Part shown: positions 31,495 through 45,100 of the stretch, piece after piece
How the letters are laid out: each line of letters starts with the position of its first letter
Position numbering within the stretch: the first letter of the stretch is position 1
Position numbers and translations under genes: made by a program
Source: Uranotaenia lowii
Lineage: Eukaryota; Arthropoda; Insecta; Diptera; Culicidae
Direction of reading: 5' to 3'
DNA: 64,000 bases
NCBI RefSeq assembly: GCF_029784155.1
Contig: NC_073692.1
Location: 433,915,228-433,979,227 of the forward strand
The notes under the pieces: generated by a model
The model's database searches: none
Seen by the model: the letters and a program-made list of their open reading frames with translations, nothing else
What the model was told of the DNA's origin: nothing

Positions 31495-33196
31495 CACTGA
31501 GCGAAAAAAATGACATCATCCTGTTGCTATTTTTAAAAATGAATGATTTTCTTCTACAATTTATTTTTAACAGTTCAAATGAATACTGAAGCAAAATTGA
31601 GTTTTTTTTAAATTTTTTTTACAATACCTACGTTTTTCTACAAAATCATCTTTATTTCTTAAAAGTTAATTGAAATATCATTACTAATCATTTTAGCAGT
31701 TAAGTTGATAAAAAAGTGGTACTGTAGATTGAAATGTATAAGGAGAGTTTTTGGGTTTATTCGAAATATTACTGTTCAATTCTGCTCTTTCAGCCCACAA
31801 TAAACCTTCTCAAACATTCATAAATTTGATCGCCATTTGTGTTGATCTACCTGACGTTTGATTTGAGTAAATGACAGTAAAACGTGGAAAAGTTCCTCGA
31901 AAATCTGTGAAATCTGTGATTTTTCTCAAACTTCTGGGATCTGTGACATAGATTCTGAGATGATTTTTTTTTTAATTCTATGGAAATACAGATTAGGCAA
32001 AGAAGGCCATGATTCGTTGGCAATGTACACGTTTTATTTTCACTCCGTCGGAGAAAAGTTTGTTTTTATTTATATATTTTAGTGATCAAATTGATTCAAA
32101 ACTTTAAAACAAATTGAAATTTTATACTTTCAAATGTGTCAATCGTAAAAAGTGATCGTCAGGAAAGTAACAGTGGGTATCCCTCGGCGAAGTAAAGACT
32201 TTGAGCATCGTTTTCCTTAGGCGCTGTGTAGAGCGGGAATCCGTCAAGAGCTGGCTGGAAAGTTGAATCGATTAACGACTATCAGGGCCCAATGATTATT
32301 AGGCAAGTTCGTTCAATATTATAGGTACGTAAATGTAAAAAAAATCACGTTTTCTGGAAATTTATCATGGAAACCTTAAAATTTTCAATATATTTGAGAA
32401 TCTCAGAATTTCAAGAATAATAAGCTGGAAAAGGTTGCACGGTCATCTGGCTCAGATGACCGTGCAACGTCTTCCAAAACGTTGTCTCTTCAGTCAATTG
32501 ATTTTGAATGGTTTTATTTTCTTTGTGATTTTAAAGTTTATTTTCTATTTCTGATGGGGTTTTTTTTTTCATATTACGTTTATCATTTCTTTGTGATCCA
32601 CGTGCGCGTGTGTGAAAACTTTTCGGAGTGCTGCGATTGGAAAAAATCATCGATAGTAGGGCAAACGCAGTTCATGCATTTATTAGTAAGGTTGAAGTAG
32701 GGAAGTGAGCTTTCAAAGAAATTTTTGGTTCCGCTTTTCGTAAGTAAAAAGTTTGTCTAGTAAATTTTCTTATACTTATCATAAAATCTTTGGAAAGGCA
32801 GTAGTGCTACAATTACGTTCTTTTTTTTTATTTTATTTTTTTTTCCAAGAGCTTGCAATCCATGGTCGATGATCAGGAATGGGGAGCAAAAAAAAATTCA
32901 AAATTAATATGTTCTAAAATTTGGAATTTCTTTGTAAAATTACCCAATTTTCACCCATACCAAACCTTGAAACTCAGTTTGTATAAGCCAATCAATGAAA
33001 AAACATCACAGCAGACCTCACTTTCAATAAAAAAATATCTCAAGAAGATAAAATATTCTCGTTAAATAAATTAAATTTATTATTAAACTATTCATTAAAC
33101 AATTTAACAATTCATTACGAAATGTGAAAAAAATAACATTGAATCTTAATTTTTTTTATAAAATATATGGTGACGCTGTTTTTCCTTCACTCAGTG
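31495..33196. mobile_element. Candidate TIR element of ~1.7 kb, TA-flanked, AT-rich
   Basis: The left end CACTGAGCGAA and the reverse complement of the right end, CACTGAGTGAA, match at 10 of 11 bases. Both are preceded or followed by TA. Composition changes sharply at both points, from GC-richer flank to AT-rich interior. No transposase frame was recognised inside, so it would be non-autonomous. The TIR is short and could be chance. Confidence 0.4.
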
Positions 33197-33198
33197 TA

Positions 33199-35289
33199 GG
33201 TCCCAACGCGAGATCCGAATATCTCACTTTGCTCCACTTTCTGACACAATATTTTATCTTCAAACACAATTTCTTCGGCTAATGCTTTCCCACATTCACA
33301 TTGACACATACAGTCTGGTAGAGTGGCAGAGAGAGGAGGTTCGAAAATGTTCACATTTTCCGCTTAGAACGTGCGGCTACAAAATTTCGCACCTGAGGAA
33401 ATCCTTCCAAACCGAGGGTTGTCAGAAGGGATAGCAGGACGGTAACGCTCGGAATTATCATATCATCGTGTTCTCTAATTTAATAATATGCTCTCCGAAC
33501 ATTTGCAACCATCATCATCCCCCCTTTCCCGGGCACAACGAAACGGGGCTTTGGGTATGCACTCATCCACCAACCACTTCCCTCCATCTTTCGGGATTAT
33601 TTGACGATGGCATGTGAGAAACTTGAGCTTCTAGCTAGCTGTATTTGTGCGGAAAGTCATTGACACATAAGTTCACCCGGTTTGGGCTTGTGCCCTACTG
33701 TTGACACTATCGAAAATGAGGGATGGTGGCTGCTGGGAGTTGAGAACTGGAGCGGGAGTGCTGGTAAACTTTTAAATTAAGTTAAACGATGGCAACCGGT
33801 GATGAATTTTTAATATTTAAACCTGACATTTCCGAACACACTATTAAGATCGTACTTAAGCTGAAGTGTGATTTAGTATTTTCTGATGATTTTTAACTCG
33901 TTTACTAATCTCGATTCTTACATTTTGAATTCCTCTTTTGATACTAATTTCTGGACTTGAATTCCGAATCTCTATTCAATCTGAATAATCGCTATATGAT
34001 TTTTTAAAATTTCGGATAGTTTTCATTTAAAGTGAATTTTATAACCTGTTGTGAAATTTTTAATTGCAACCTTTTTTCCATTCGCAAGTAACAATTCAGA
34101 AAATGTTTCAGAAAAGCTTGACTTATTCTTGAAACACTCGAGCAGCAAAAAAGCTCTCTCTTTCGTTGAATTAAATAAAACCATTCTTGGTGAAGCGGAA
34201 AACTGAGGGTTCGCATCATTTTTCTCGCTGGCTTACAACGTCGAATTGCGTCAGCATCCGAGACCAAGAATGAGACAGAAAGAGAGAGAGAGATCGCACA
34301 GGAACGGGAAATTTAATTAGCTTCTACGCGCGTTACACGGTATAATTTTTCCTGCACATTTGAGAAGAATAACATTTCAATGACTTAACTTTTTCCCTAC
34401 CGCTTTTTCCTGCGAATAACAAAGTAGGCTGCTGCTGGTGCTTGTGGCTGAGTTTTACCGGTTGAATTGAAAAACCTACCATGCCTACTGAGTTGAATAT
34501 GGAAAGCAAGGCAGTAAGCTAAAAGAAGAAAAAACAAAGAGTTCCCGTCGATACGGCAGGCTTGAATCCTTTTTGCCTTTTGGTCCTCTGATGAGTTTTC
34601 CCACCGCTTTCCACCCACCAGCACCCAGGTTTCCGCTCATTATTTTGCTTGTTACGCAATTTGATTTCGGGCGGTTCTTTTTTTTCTTTCTCGCTCGTTG
34701 TTGGTACCAAAATTCCAAGCTCCCAATGTTTTGGTTTTCCGTTTTATTTTTCGGTCCACTCAGTCCAACCAAGGGCACTTTTCGGTTGGAAGAGTTTGGG
34801 GATGCTGTTTAAATCCCCGGACCCAAGCAAGTAGGTAGGTAGTCGAAAGTCGAAATAGAAATGAGATTACAATAACATCACATAACGAATGTATATTTTG
34901 GAAAGAAAAGTTTTCCTCGAGGAGCTCTTGTGTTTTTCCCCACACGTTTAAGCAGGGCAGCCAGGATTGGTGAAGTTTTCCCGGTGTTCATCCCGCAGGG
35001 TGCTGTGGTGGGATCAGCAAATTGGTACAGCTGATTCAGGGAAAGTTTCGACACAATTGCTGGCGAATGCAGACGGTTTTTTGGGGGTTTCTGTTTGGGG
35101 AAGATTATCGGCATCTCTGGCAAAATTTTTAATGAAGCTACGTATTCAAATTATAATGTAGTAACGTTGAAATTTACGTCATTAGAGAAGCATTTTGGTC
35201 AAGAAATTTATATTTTATATTAGAAAATACAAAAAAATTTATTTAACTCAAAATGAATTGATCAAGTTGCTGAGGTATGTTGCCAAACA
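33199..35289. other. No gene seen
   Basis: GC-richer at 33200-33760 and 34260-35100, AT-rich between. A short GA run lies near 34280. No supported ORF. Confidence 0.5.
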
Positions 35290-35588
35290 CCAATGTGGTA
35301 CAAAGAAGGAGGTGGACAAACACGCACACTATTACAGAACTCGTTATTCAAAAAGTGAAAAAGGTAAACAAAACCTACGTCACTTGCCAGGATGTTTATG
35401 TATCCTAGGCAAGAATCGTAAACAGCAGTTGGCAACGATTTGTTTCTCTAGTTTTCGCTGGTGGTTGTTTGGTTGAAAATGACACTGACGTCACGAATTG
35501 ACATGGTTACAAAGTTTACGAAAAAAAAACTTTTACTAACACTTAGCAAGGGATTTCCATCGCCACCTGAGATATCTATACAGCTTGG
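35290..35588. repeat. Dispersed ~300-bp repeat, copy 1
   Basis: Shares about 90% identity with 41891-42197, including CACGCACACTATTACAGAAC, TACGTCACTTGCCAGGATGT and TTTTACTAACACTTAGCA. No TIRs or coding capacity seen; family unknown. Confidence 0.85.
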
Positions 35589-36041
35589 CCAAACACATGA
35601 AAATTTCATACCGTTGCCATGGTAAAAATCAATCATCGCAAACTATCGATATCAATAAACAAAATGATCAGCAAGCGTTGATTTTGATTTTTTGGATGAC
35701 ACCACATGTGTTTTCAAATGTGGGAGAGAAAATAAGTTGTAAAAAATTGTTTCCTTAGGTGGACTACATCAGCAAAACTCAAGTTATTCAGTGGAAGAAA
35801 AATGTTGTTTATAGGCATAATTCTTGTTGCAAACTGTGTATAATCTAGACCGGAATAAATGAAAGGATCTGTGACAACTGCTAGCTATAAAAAGTTAACT
35901 TTTGAAAGATGATTGTGATGTTTTGAAGTGATTTGTCAAACTTTAATCGGTTGATTTTGAAGAACTGGAGATTCAATCAATTAAGGTATGTATGAAAAAA
36001 TAATGGTAAGTAATCCACAGTATTTCACTTGAAAACCCCTA

Positions 36042-36183
36042 TGGGCGATGGAATCGAAAAAGTTTTTTTTTCTCCTTAAGAAAATCCCGTTAGATCTGTC
36101 AAAAGTTGGGTGAAATTTTAGCTGCATCCCACTTGCGCTAATGCAAAACCATCACCCAAAATCGGCAGCGCTTCCATCGCCTA
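36042..36183. mobile_element. Candidate small MITE (~142 bp)
   Basis: The left end TGGGCGATGGAATCG and the reverse complement of the right end, TAGGCGATGGAAGCG, agree at 13 of 15 bases. A second internal inverted pair (TTGGGTGA / TCACCCAA) lies inside. The target duplication is not clear. Confidence 0.45.
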
Positions 36184-39100
36184 TTGACTAACGCCTCAAT
36201 TAATCTTTTAGATCCTGCCTGCTCTTGTTTGCTGAGAAAATTAGCATGCGGAAAGTGTCCCAACAGAACATACATTGAGGTAATTGGGGTCTTATTTTAT
36301 TTTTTTAAACCCTGAGGCCAAAAAAGCTTTGTTTTGGTTCCAAACCCATCTATGGTTTTTGCAGAATTTTTATGTAACGTTAACATGAGTAATTTTATTT
36401 TTTTTAAAGGGAATTAATGCCTCCACAGGAGGCATTCGTCCTTAAGGTGATGAGTAAATTTTAACTTTTAGGTTAGGATTTTAACATACTGAAAAATCAA
36501 CATCATTTTTGATTCTTCTGTGGAACCAAGTGATGGTACATGTAATATTTCCTTAGCCAAAAAGTTTCTATTTTACTAGGTATATTCTCATTTGCTTCTA
36601 TAAGTACATTTTAAATTACAATTCTTGATGTTCTTGTTTCCATATAATTGCAAATTAATTAAACTAACATCTCCCGCCTTCCTCCCGCCTAAGTAGATTA
36701 CTTATACCAATTTCTCTTCTGAACCATGGATTGCATATAAACATTTCGTAGATTTTGGCAATGTTAGTTTTTGTGACAATTTTTACAATTTCCGATGAAA
36801 TTTTTGACAACAATCGTCACAATTTTGACAATATCGAAAAATTTTGATTTTTTTCCAATAAACTTCAACCAAGCTAAAAGAAATTAACTTGTACATAGGA
36901 GCTAACTTGGCTAAGCAGTCATTACCAAAATTATTAACCGCTAGATTGTCAAATATTAAAAACTAACCCATGTGTGCAGTCACGATGTAATCACGAAAGT
37001 AATCTTCCATCATAGCCGTCTCGGAGCTTAGTAGCGGAAAGTTAGAAAAAAAGTACAGCCAAGATTTCGACAGCGCCGCACCGTGCAAAAAATGTCATTT
37101 TAAAATCTCATAGCACTCACTTGGAGTGGTTTTCTCTTTAGTTTTTTTTTCTTCGTCGCCACAGAACAGGACAGGTTTGCCAAGGAAATGTGAAGTGATA
37201 TTCATTTCTTTTCATCGCACCCAAATGAGTCTGGTCTCAAGTACCTCTTCTTCTTCGTCGGCGTTTGTTGGTCTTGGTGTTAGTCGCCCGGTGGATGTGA
37301 AGTCCTTTAGCCGTCATCATCATTGCATCCCTTCTAGGCAGGGATTCAGACTGCTTTTTGCGATCCTTCCTTCCTCAGGTTGGTTACGGTGGCACGAAAT
37401 GTGGTCGCTCATCTTTTGTCCCGTCCATTTCCCACCCGGGTAATCCAAGTGTGTACACTATGGTGGCAGAAAAAAGGCTACAGTTATACGCGGCTTGTCC
37501 CCATCTACCCCGCAACAGCATTGAATGAAACCGGATAGAATACGTCTAGCAATTCGGGACAACAGTCAGTGTATCTATCTAACCGAGCGCGAAAGACCGC
37601 GCGAAGCTGCCGGCAAAATAACGGCCACTGACTTTGCCTGCAAGAAAAGGCCTGGCCTGGATAGACGAAGTAAGTGTACCGACTACAACTGCATCCCTCA
37701 GCTATTACAGAACCATGGGAAAATTGCTTCCGCAGCTACCTTCCAATGGATATCAAATAACAAAAGTTTTGAATATTATTAAAACATCATCCACGCTCTC
37801 AGCACCTTCTAGCGTCTTCTGCCCTGGATCTTGCTTATGGTTTGGGGAGGGAGGACACGGTAGGAAGCCTCTCCAAAGGACCTTCACTGACTTTTGATCC
37901 TTTTCCAGCCCACCCCCTTTGAATAAAGACACACTCACAAGCTTTCGGTGAAACAGGAACAAGTTGTAGTTTTTTGGAGGAAAACTTTTTTCTCCCTTGG
38001 CGGGATTTTCCGGCAGGATATTCTCGGTTATTGCCGCATGAAATATGAAATTTTGTCCCGGCGCATTCCAACGTTCCCGCTTCGGGGGAACTAAGGTCCA
38101 AGATACCCCCAAGTCAGAAACTGTTTCCAGTAGCTTGCCCCACATTATCCACTACCTGTGGTTAGTATCCCCATTTTCCGAACAGAACATCGAGAACCGC
38201 GTGAGCCGGGATGATCTTTTCAACAGTTCTAGTTCTTCGCGTGTTTCTCCTGCTTATGATATTGTTCCTTTCTGGATCCGGAGTGTGCGGGAAATGATGT
38301 TGCAAAGTTGTTTCCGAACGGTCGGTCGCTCGCTGCTGATGCTAGAGACAAGTCATACACGCGAACGCCGCCAAGAAACTTCGTTGAGGGAATAATAGAA
38401 AAGAATCAACAACAACAGCAACAAGAACAACGGGTTGCCCCAACGCAACGAAGGCGGGAAGTTTAATCAGTTTCCTGAAGTATTATACCATAAATTAATT
38501 AATTTCATCGCAATTAGACATTTATACGGCTTTCGTGTATTTTTTTTCGTTCCTGCATCAATTTCATCCGTGTGCTCAGGGAAAAGTCTCAAGCAATAGA
38601 AGCTGTGCATGTGTTGTTCCATCTGAAGGAACCAGCCAGAAAACAAAAGCCGGAACGGAAGGTAAGTTTCATCCCGGCTGATGAAGCTCGAAGGGAATGG
38701 GGGGATGATTCTGATGATGGCAGAAGCAGGAAGCAGTATCAACTTTCTCGGCGAGATCGATTGTTTATGAGGTTGCTGCTGCTGCTATCGAAACGTTATG
38801 CATACCAATTTTGTGCGAGTTTTCTTTCGCCCCCGCATTCAATACCTAACGACGATATCGAACAAAACGCTGGCAGAATCCGCACAAGGTCGGAGGGATA
38901 ATTTCCCACGCAAAAATTTCATAAGCCACATGACGACAAGGGCAATGCGAGCTGAGTTGGTATAATGCTAAAGTTTTCTTTTTTATTTGCTGTGGCTCAA
39001 CTTTTTTTTTTCGCTACGCCGACGACCAACCAACGAACGACGAAGGGCGTCGAATGGTTTGACAAATTGTTTGCCCTATTGTTGACGGGTTTTATATCAG

Positions 39101-40126
39101 CAACTCTTAAAATGGACTACCCCCGGCAAAGGTCGGTTACAGAAAGTTTTGTTTATTAATATGTGCTCACACTCACGTTTAACTACTCCTTCGTGTTTGA
39201 ATTGAATTATACCGGATTATTGAAGTTGAAAAAATATTTACAGTAAACATTGAATGAAGTTAAATAATTAAAAAGGTTCACATTAAATGAAGTTGAATAG
39301 TTTTAAAAAGGGTGGAAACTTAGGATCTCACAGAAGCTAGTTTTTAACAACAGGCATGTTTTTCTACTTTTTTTTTATCGGTGCATCTGTTTCACATAAA
39401 AATAAGTCTGAAAAAGTTATTCGTTTGGTGTAAATCAATCGTTCAAAAGTACCTGCATTTCGCATATTAGAGCACCTTTTGCCTGTGGTCTATTCTTGAG
39501 TCTCAACTATACAAGAATGCTATCCAGTAAAATATACTGGCAACCTCACTCGAGTTTCATTAACTGTCAAACGGTATAGGACTTCGTCAATTTGGGTTCA
39601 AATCTCAGGAGAAGTAGGCGTTGATCGTTTTTAAACGCACGCGTTTTTTTTCTCTCTTCAAATTTTCTAGACAATAAATCATTTCAGGTTGAAAATTGAA
39701 GAAAACTATCGAGAATATTACCAGCTTATCACCGGAAGTGACGTGCGTATGAAGAATGTACCGTTACACGCTTGATTTTGAATAGCTCTCGGGAAGTTGA
39801 GGTGTGTGTTAGAAGGCGAGTTTCTTGTGCTGTGGGAAGCTTGATTCAAATCAAAGATTCAGTGAAGAACAAATCGAAAAGAAATCAATTTTTAATGAAC
39901 AGTAAATTTATTAAAAAAATTGTGATAATCCCGGCTGATTTGCCATTGATATCATTTGTGCAAACAAACGTTAATCAAAGTGAAGAAGAAAGTACACAAA
40001 CACTGAAACTGCAACCTTTAAAATAAATCAATCTGTAATTAACAAACCCTGTAATTTTAAATTGTTTTCCTTGAAAGTTAACGAAGATTCATTTATAATT
40101 ACAGCAAATGTCCTGTAAAAAAGTTG

Positions 40127-40247
40127 TACACTGAAAATTAAATGTCACATAATTTGTTTTTCGACCTGTAAAATTACGGTAAATGTCCTGCTCCTTTTTG
40201 TTACAGGACATTTGCGTAATTTTATAAGAAATAATTTTTGCTGTGTA
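40127..40247. mobile_element. Candidate hairpin MITE (~121 bp)
   Basis: It starts TACACTGAAAATTA and ends with the reverse complement of TACACAGCAAAAATTA, imperfect inverted ends beginning TA. Inside is a strong hairpin: arms 40169-40190 and 40204-40224 pair over 21 bases with a one-base bulge and a 13-base loop. A related AAATGTCCTG arm also lies just outside at 40107. Confidence 0.5.
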
Positions 40248-41890
40248 CCACAAATGAACGTGGGGCGGAGAATGTAGTGCATTTGTTACAGGTTTTGAGG
40301 AAAAATTAAAATGTTCTTCTATTTAAATATGTTTTGAGGATTTGAGTTATGCAGATAGAAAAACTGAGACAGAAAATTATGACCTGGCAATAGTGTTAAA
40401 AAGTGATCCATATGGTTTTAGAAAATTGTGATAAAATTTTCTTCCCTGGAGGCAGAATAAAATGAAGAATGTCGTCCTCGTGGTTAAGAGTTGAAAAGGA
40501 ATGTTCTGAATTAGTATGAGAGTAGACTTGTCCGCATTGAAGTTGCTATCTACTTTTTAGGCACAATTTTCCGGATTTTTGGGATAACGTGCCGCTATTT
40601 AGCCTACCCTTTTTCTGATACCGTTTGTGTTTATTTAGTATGTTAGATAAATTCAATAATTGATAACAGTGTTTTTGGAGGTTTCAATTGTAGATCAAAC
40701 ATGGCCTACAGGGATTTGATGTGGAACATTTAGTAATGCGAGAAACAACCAATTAATGGTAGCTGCGGTACTTAATTTCAGCGAAAAACTGAAGCTACTT
40801 TTTCTTGGGAAACACATAGCGATAGTGCTTCAGAAATAATCATATATCATCGCTGATATCCATCAATCTACGGAAACTTCTGGTGAGATCAAACCATTTT
40901 ATGTATCGTAAATGAGCGAATAAAATAGTTAATGTTTGTTTTGCAGCATGAAATCTTTTGTAACCCTGTTTTCAAAACGATTCATGAAGATATTTATACG
41001 TCTGTTTGTTTCTAATTTTTTATTTTCAAGAGCAAGTGATAGTATTACACAAAAAATTGATCAAATTTATTCGAGCCAGAAACGCTTCAATACCTAAAGT
41101 TGGTTCGATCTATATTGGAGGTGACATAATTTTACATCGTTTCGTATCTAAACTTCATACGCGTTGTGAAAAACATTCCTTGAACTCAAATTTACGTCTT
41201 GGATGATGTAATGATATGTGTGTTTAAACGCAATTTAAGGGTAAAAGAAATGCGTGTGTGAAACAAACCTGACCATTGGTTTGTTACCAAATTTTAGTTT
41301 AATATTTGTGCTAGCTGTAATCGGAAAATAATAATAAAATAATAATTTATTTATGCCTAACGAATCCAATCATTATTCTTATGAAAGAAGCAAAATGCCA
41401 GTCCGAAGGATCATCTTCCCCTTGCAATTCATACCTCCCGGAGTGTTCCGCACTGAATCATCTTTTTGGAAACGGTATGAAAAGCTCATTCGCTTCTACG
41501 GTCTAAAGATGACCACGAATGGCCGTAGTGACTAGTTTGGAATCATTCATTGTTACAACTTGGTAACAATAATACGGTCAATTTTGCCTGTGCATTTTTA
41601 ACATTTTCAATTATTGTGTTTACAGCTGCCGGTAAATCCAATTTTCAATGTGAATGAATTGTATCCGCGGTACCCATCAAACTATCATGCTACTGGCAAT
41701 GTAACCGCCTGCATCCCGATTGAATTTATTGGAAATGGAACTTAGTTTCTAGTTAAGGAAGAAGTTCATTGAGAAAAATATGTTTAGTGAAAAATATACG
41801 AACTGTGATGAGTAGGCGTCGCGAAGTTTCATCCCTTATTAACAGATTGATTTTGTATACAAAGAACCAAAACTCGTGGCTAAACTCGTA

Positions 41891-42197
41891 CAATGTGGTA
41901 CAAAGAAGGTGATGAATAAACACGCACACTATTACAGAACTCGTTATTCAAAAAGTAAAAAGGTAAACAAAGCCTACGTCACTTGCCAGGATGTTTACGT
42001 ATCCTAGGCGAGAATCGTAAACAGCAGTAGGCAAAGGTTTTTTATCTCTAGTTTTTGCTGGTACAGCGATGACGGTTGTTTGTTCGAAAATGCAACTGAC
42101 GTCACGAATTGGCATGGTTACAATGTTTACAAAAAAAAACTTTTACTAACACTTAGCACGGGATTTCTATCGCCACTTGAGATGTGTATACAGGTTG
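41891..42197. repeat. Dispersed ~300-bp repeat, copy 2
   Basis: Same orientation as 35290-35588. It carries a short extra segment (ACAGCGATGACGG) near 42063 that is absent from copy 1. Confidence 0.85.
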
Positions 42198-45100
42198 AAA
42201 CTCGTTGTGTTGTGAGCCTACTTGGTTGAATGATTCAACTGAATCAAAACAATCGAAAGATTCCTTTTAATTAAACCCCGGTAAATGAAAAGTTCATATA
42301 CTAGTATTTCGATAGCAACTTACTACCTTCTTCAAACTCGTATTCATTTGTTGTTTCCAGACAGAATTTGTTATGTCCCAATTGTTGTACTTGTTTATGA
42401 AATATTTAGAAACTTCTCGAAATTTCCGATATTTTTTTCACTTCTTTGATGTGCGACCGTTCATCTCAAGTTTCGTTAACAGACTGACGAATCATATGCG
42501 ATCCTTTTCCCCCATGCATAAACGATATGACCGCTCTCATTCTTTCGATGTGTTTCTCAATTCAATATCATCTTCGTCCAGTTTCTACACACTAAACTGA
42601 ATTTGGTAATGTTTTCGTAAAATATATTCACGGATTTCCCATTAATAATATTTTCTGTACATTTTAAAAATCTTAATGAATCTTACTTTTCAATAATTGA
42701 TATTTTCCAACTATTTCCTTATATTCACTACAATAATCTGATGTTTTTCAAAACTAATGATGCAATCTGATTTCTGTTTCTGGAACAGCTGAGCCGATAT
42801 AAAAAGGACCCATTTGTTAATCATTAATAGAAAAATCCTACACTGATTTTTTAAATTAAAAACGCCTTTATTCGCTAGGTTTCCGCTATTTTTATTAGGT
42901 GTAAAGGTTTATTCCGATTGTAGAAATCTGGCTCGCTACAAAAAAGTCATATAAACCATACTTATTTTTGTAAAAATGTCGGGTGAAGCCGTTGGTGTAC
43001 TCTAGTTAATATTTTACTACGACAAGTGGCTCATTCTGCCTCTTTTCCCCTAAATTTGAGAAGTTTTTCAAAGAAATGCGTTCAAACAGAGTGTAATCCG
43101 ACAATTTTTCATCATGAGTGATAATTTTCAGTAGATTTATCAAGCTGATAGTTTCGCTTTTTGCTTTAGAATGAATAGAAACGACTAATTAGCCTCAACT
43201 TTCCCTAGCTTTTTTTTAATTTGTGCAAAAATTTCACTCTAACAATGGAGCAATTCTCATACAGAATGTAAAAACCAAGTGATTTTCTGTGTTTTTACAA
43301 CTGGATAAAGCTTCCAGATAACTGAGCACTGTGCTCGACCGATAATTAGAAATTTGATGTCCGTTCTCCTAAATTCACTACTTTCTGTTTAAAATTGGCA
43401 AAATTTTCAAAACTTTGGAAATTTCAAAAATATTTTTAACGTAGTTTAATTTTATTTAAAACTTTTTTAATTATTTGAATAAATATTAATTTTATTGGGA
43501 GTTTGAAAAAAAGGCTGAAAACTGGAGCTTGGCAGTTATGATCCAATAACGTTGCCGGCCACGTCATGAAGACTATATAGAAACTCCTACATTTATAAGT
43601 GTTTCGAAAACGTTTGAGTGGATTTTCCAAAAATTGGCAATAATTTTTAACGAAGTTTTATAGCATCCTAGTGGGTTCTCAAAGACTTAAAATTTTAATT
43701 TCTCCATAAACAAAAGAGAGTAAAGCAAATTACTAAAATTTGCTAAAAGTATGTTTTTTTCAATCAAAGGTAAACTTTCCAATTGCTTTCTCTCCTAATG
43801 TGACATCAGAATCATTATCCGTGAAACTATCCGGAACAAACGGAACCTCACCATGGCCGGTGAAAAGAAAAATAGTCACAGTAAAATCCGCCTGTCTACG
43901 GTAACGACCACACCTGTCCGAAGGTCAAACAAACTCAGAGTGGGAATTAGTGTCACCCCACAGAGGGATATCTCCCAAACACACGAGGATTTACTCGCAA
44001 TCATTACCGATTTGCTTTTTTTTTCTTTCTCTCAGTCCAGTCCGTTTCCAGGAAAAAGAACGACGAACGTCTCTTTTTCTCTGTTTTACTTCTTATGACC
44101 ACCAACCTAAGGTGGGAAATAGATATGTGACTTTTGTGAAATGCATGGGCGGAGACTTTCCTTCCCGGGTGCTGTTCTAACCCCACACTGACAGATCCCC
44201 ATTAGGTGTGACACCGTCCGGTACGATTCGATCCGATCCAAAGTGCAGGACATGACCCAAACTACGAGGCGTTTTGTTGAGTCTGTGCGCTTCCGATAAT
44301 GCTAGGAACTTAAATAGTATTTAGCAAGTTCCGGTGGCAAGAAAAAAACCATCTCACAATAGAAATGCCCGGGAACAAGGTCGGAAAGCGACGTCCGTCC
44401 ACGTGCAATTTATATTAAATCAGTGAAGATTATATAATAAAGACATTAACGTTGTAATTTATAAGATTACACACATTTCACTTTCGTCTCCCCTTCTTCG
44501 CCGTTCTCGGGTTTTCCGGTTCGGAGTTTTCTTCTGGTTTTGCTGCTTTTCAAACAACGCGCAAAGAGAAACGCTCTGGGAAAGATTGAGGATTACTGGC
44601 CCGGAATCTTGAGTTGAACTGAACCGAGACTGACCGGTGGCGTAAATCCGGGGTCCGGGGAAGAGGAACCGGAAGCGATCACTTCGACCACTTACTGATT
44701 CCTACGCTCAAGTGGACCTCCTCGCCGAGCAACGAACGTCCTGGGAGCAATCACCGAGTGGAAGCGCATTCATTTCATTTTCATTAGATGCTATTTCTCT
44801 TGGCAGATTTCGAATCCGTTGAAGCTGGTTGCCCGTTAACAGTGCCTGTCAAAAGTTTTGGGAACTTTTTACAATTCACAAGATTTGATTCGACTTTTAA
44901 ATTGTCCTTAGTAAGATCCATCAATAATAAGTGAGTTTGGTTACGTGATTGTCAATTTTTGCCAATTTTAATTCTTAGACTGGAACCACCGCCGTGTCGC
45001 TTTGTGGTAGAAGACTACACCGTGTAAAATCCGTTGGTGCGGCCAATTGGACGCTTCCAAAGTCGGTTTCAAGCCAAGCCAGAGTAATCTCGTTGTTTCA

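Larger units (their letters stand above)
35589..41890. other. No gene seen; holds small MITE-like structures
   Basis: AT-rich at 35600-36990 and 39170-41890, GC-richer at 37100-38950. Sub-features at 36042 and 40127 are listed separately. No supported ORF. Confidence 0.5.

Noticed and set aside
41353..41535. 60-codon ATG frame with protein-like composition
   Set aside because: Too short, no motif recognised, no transcript or splice signal.
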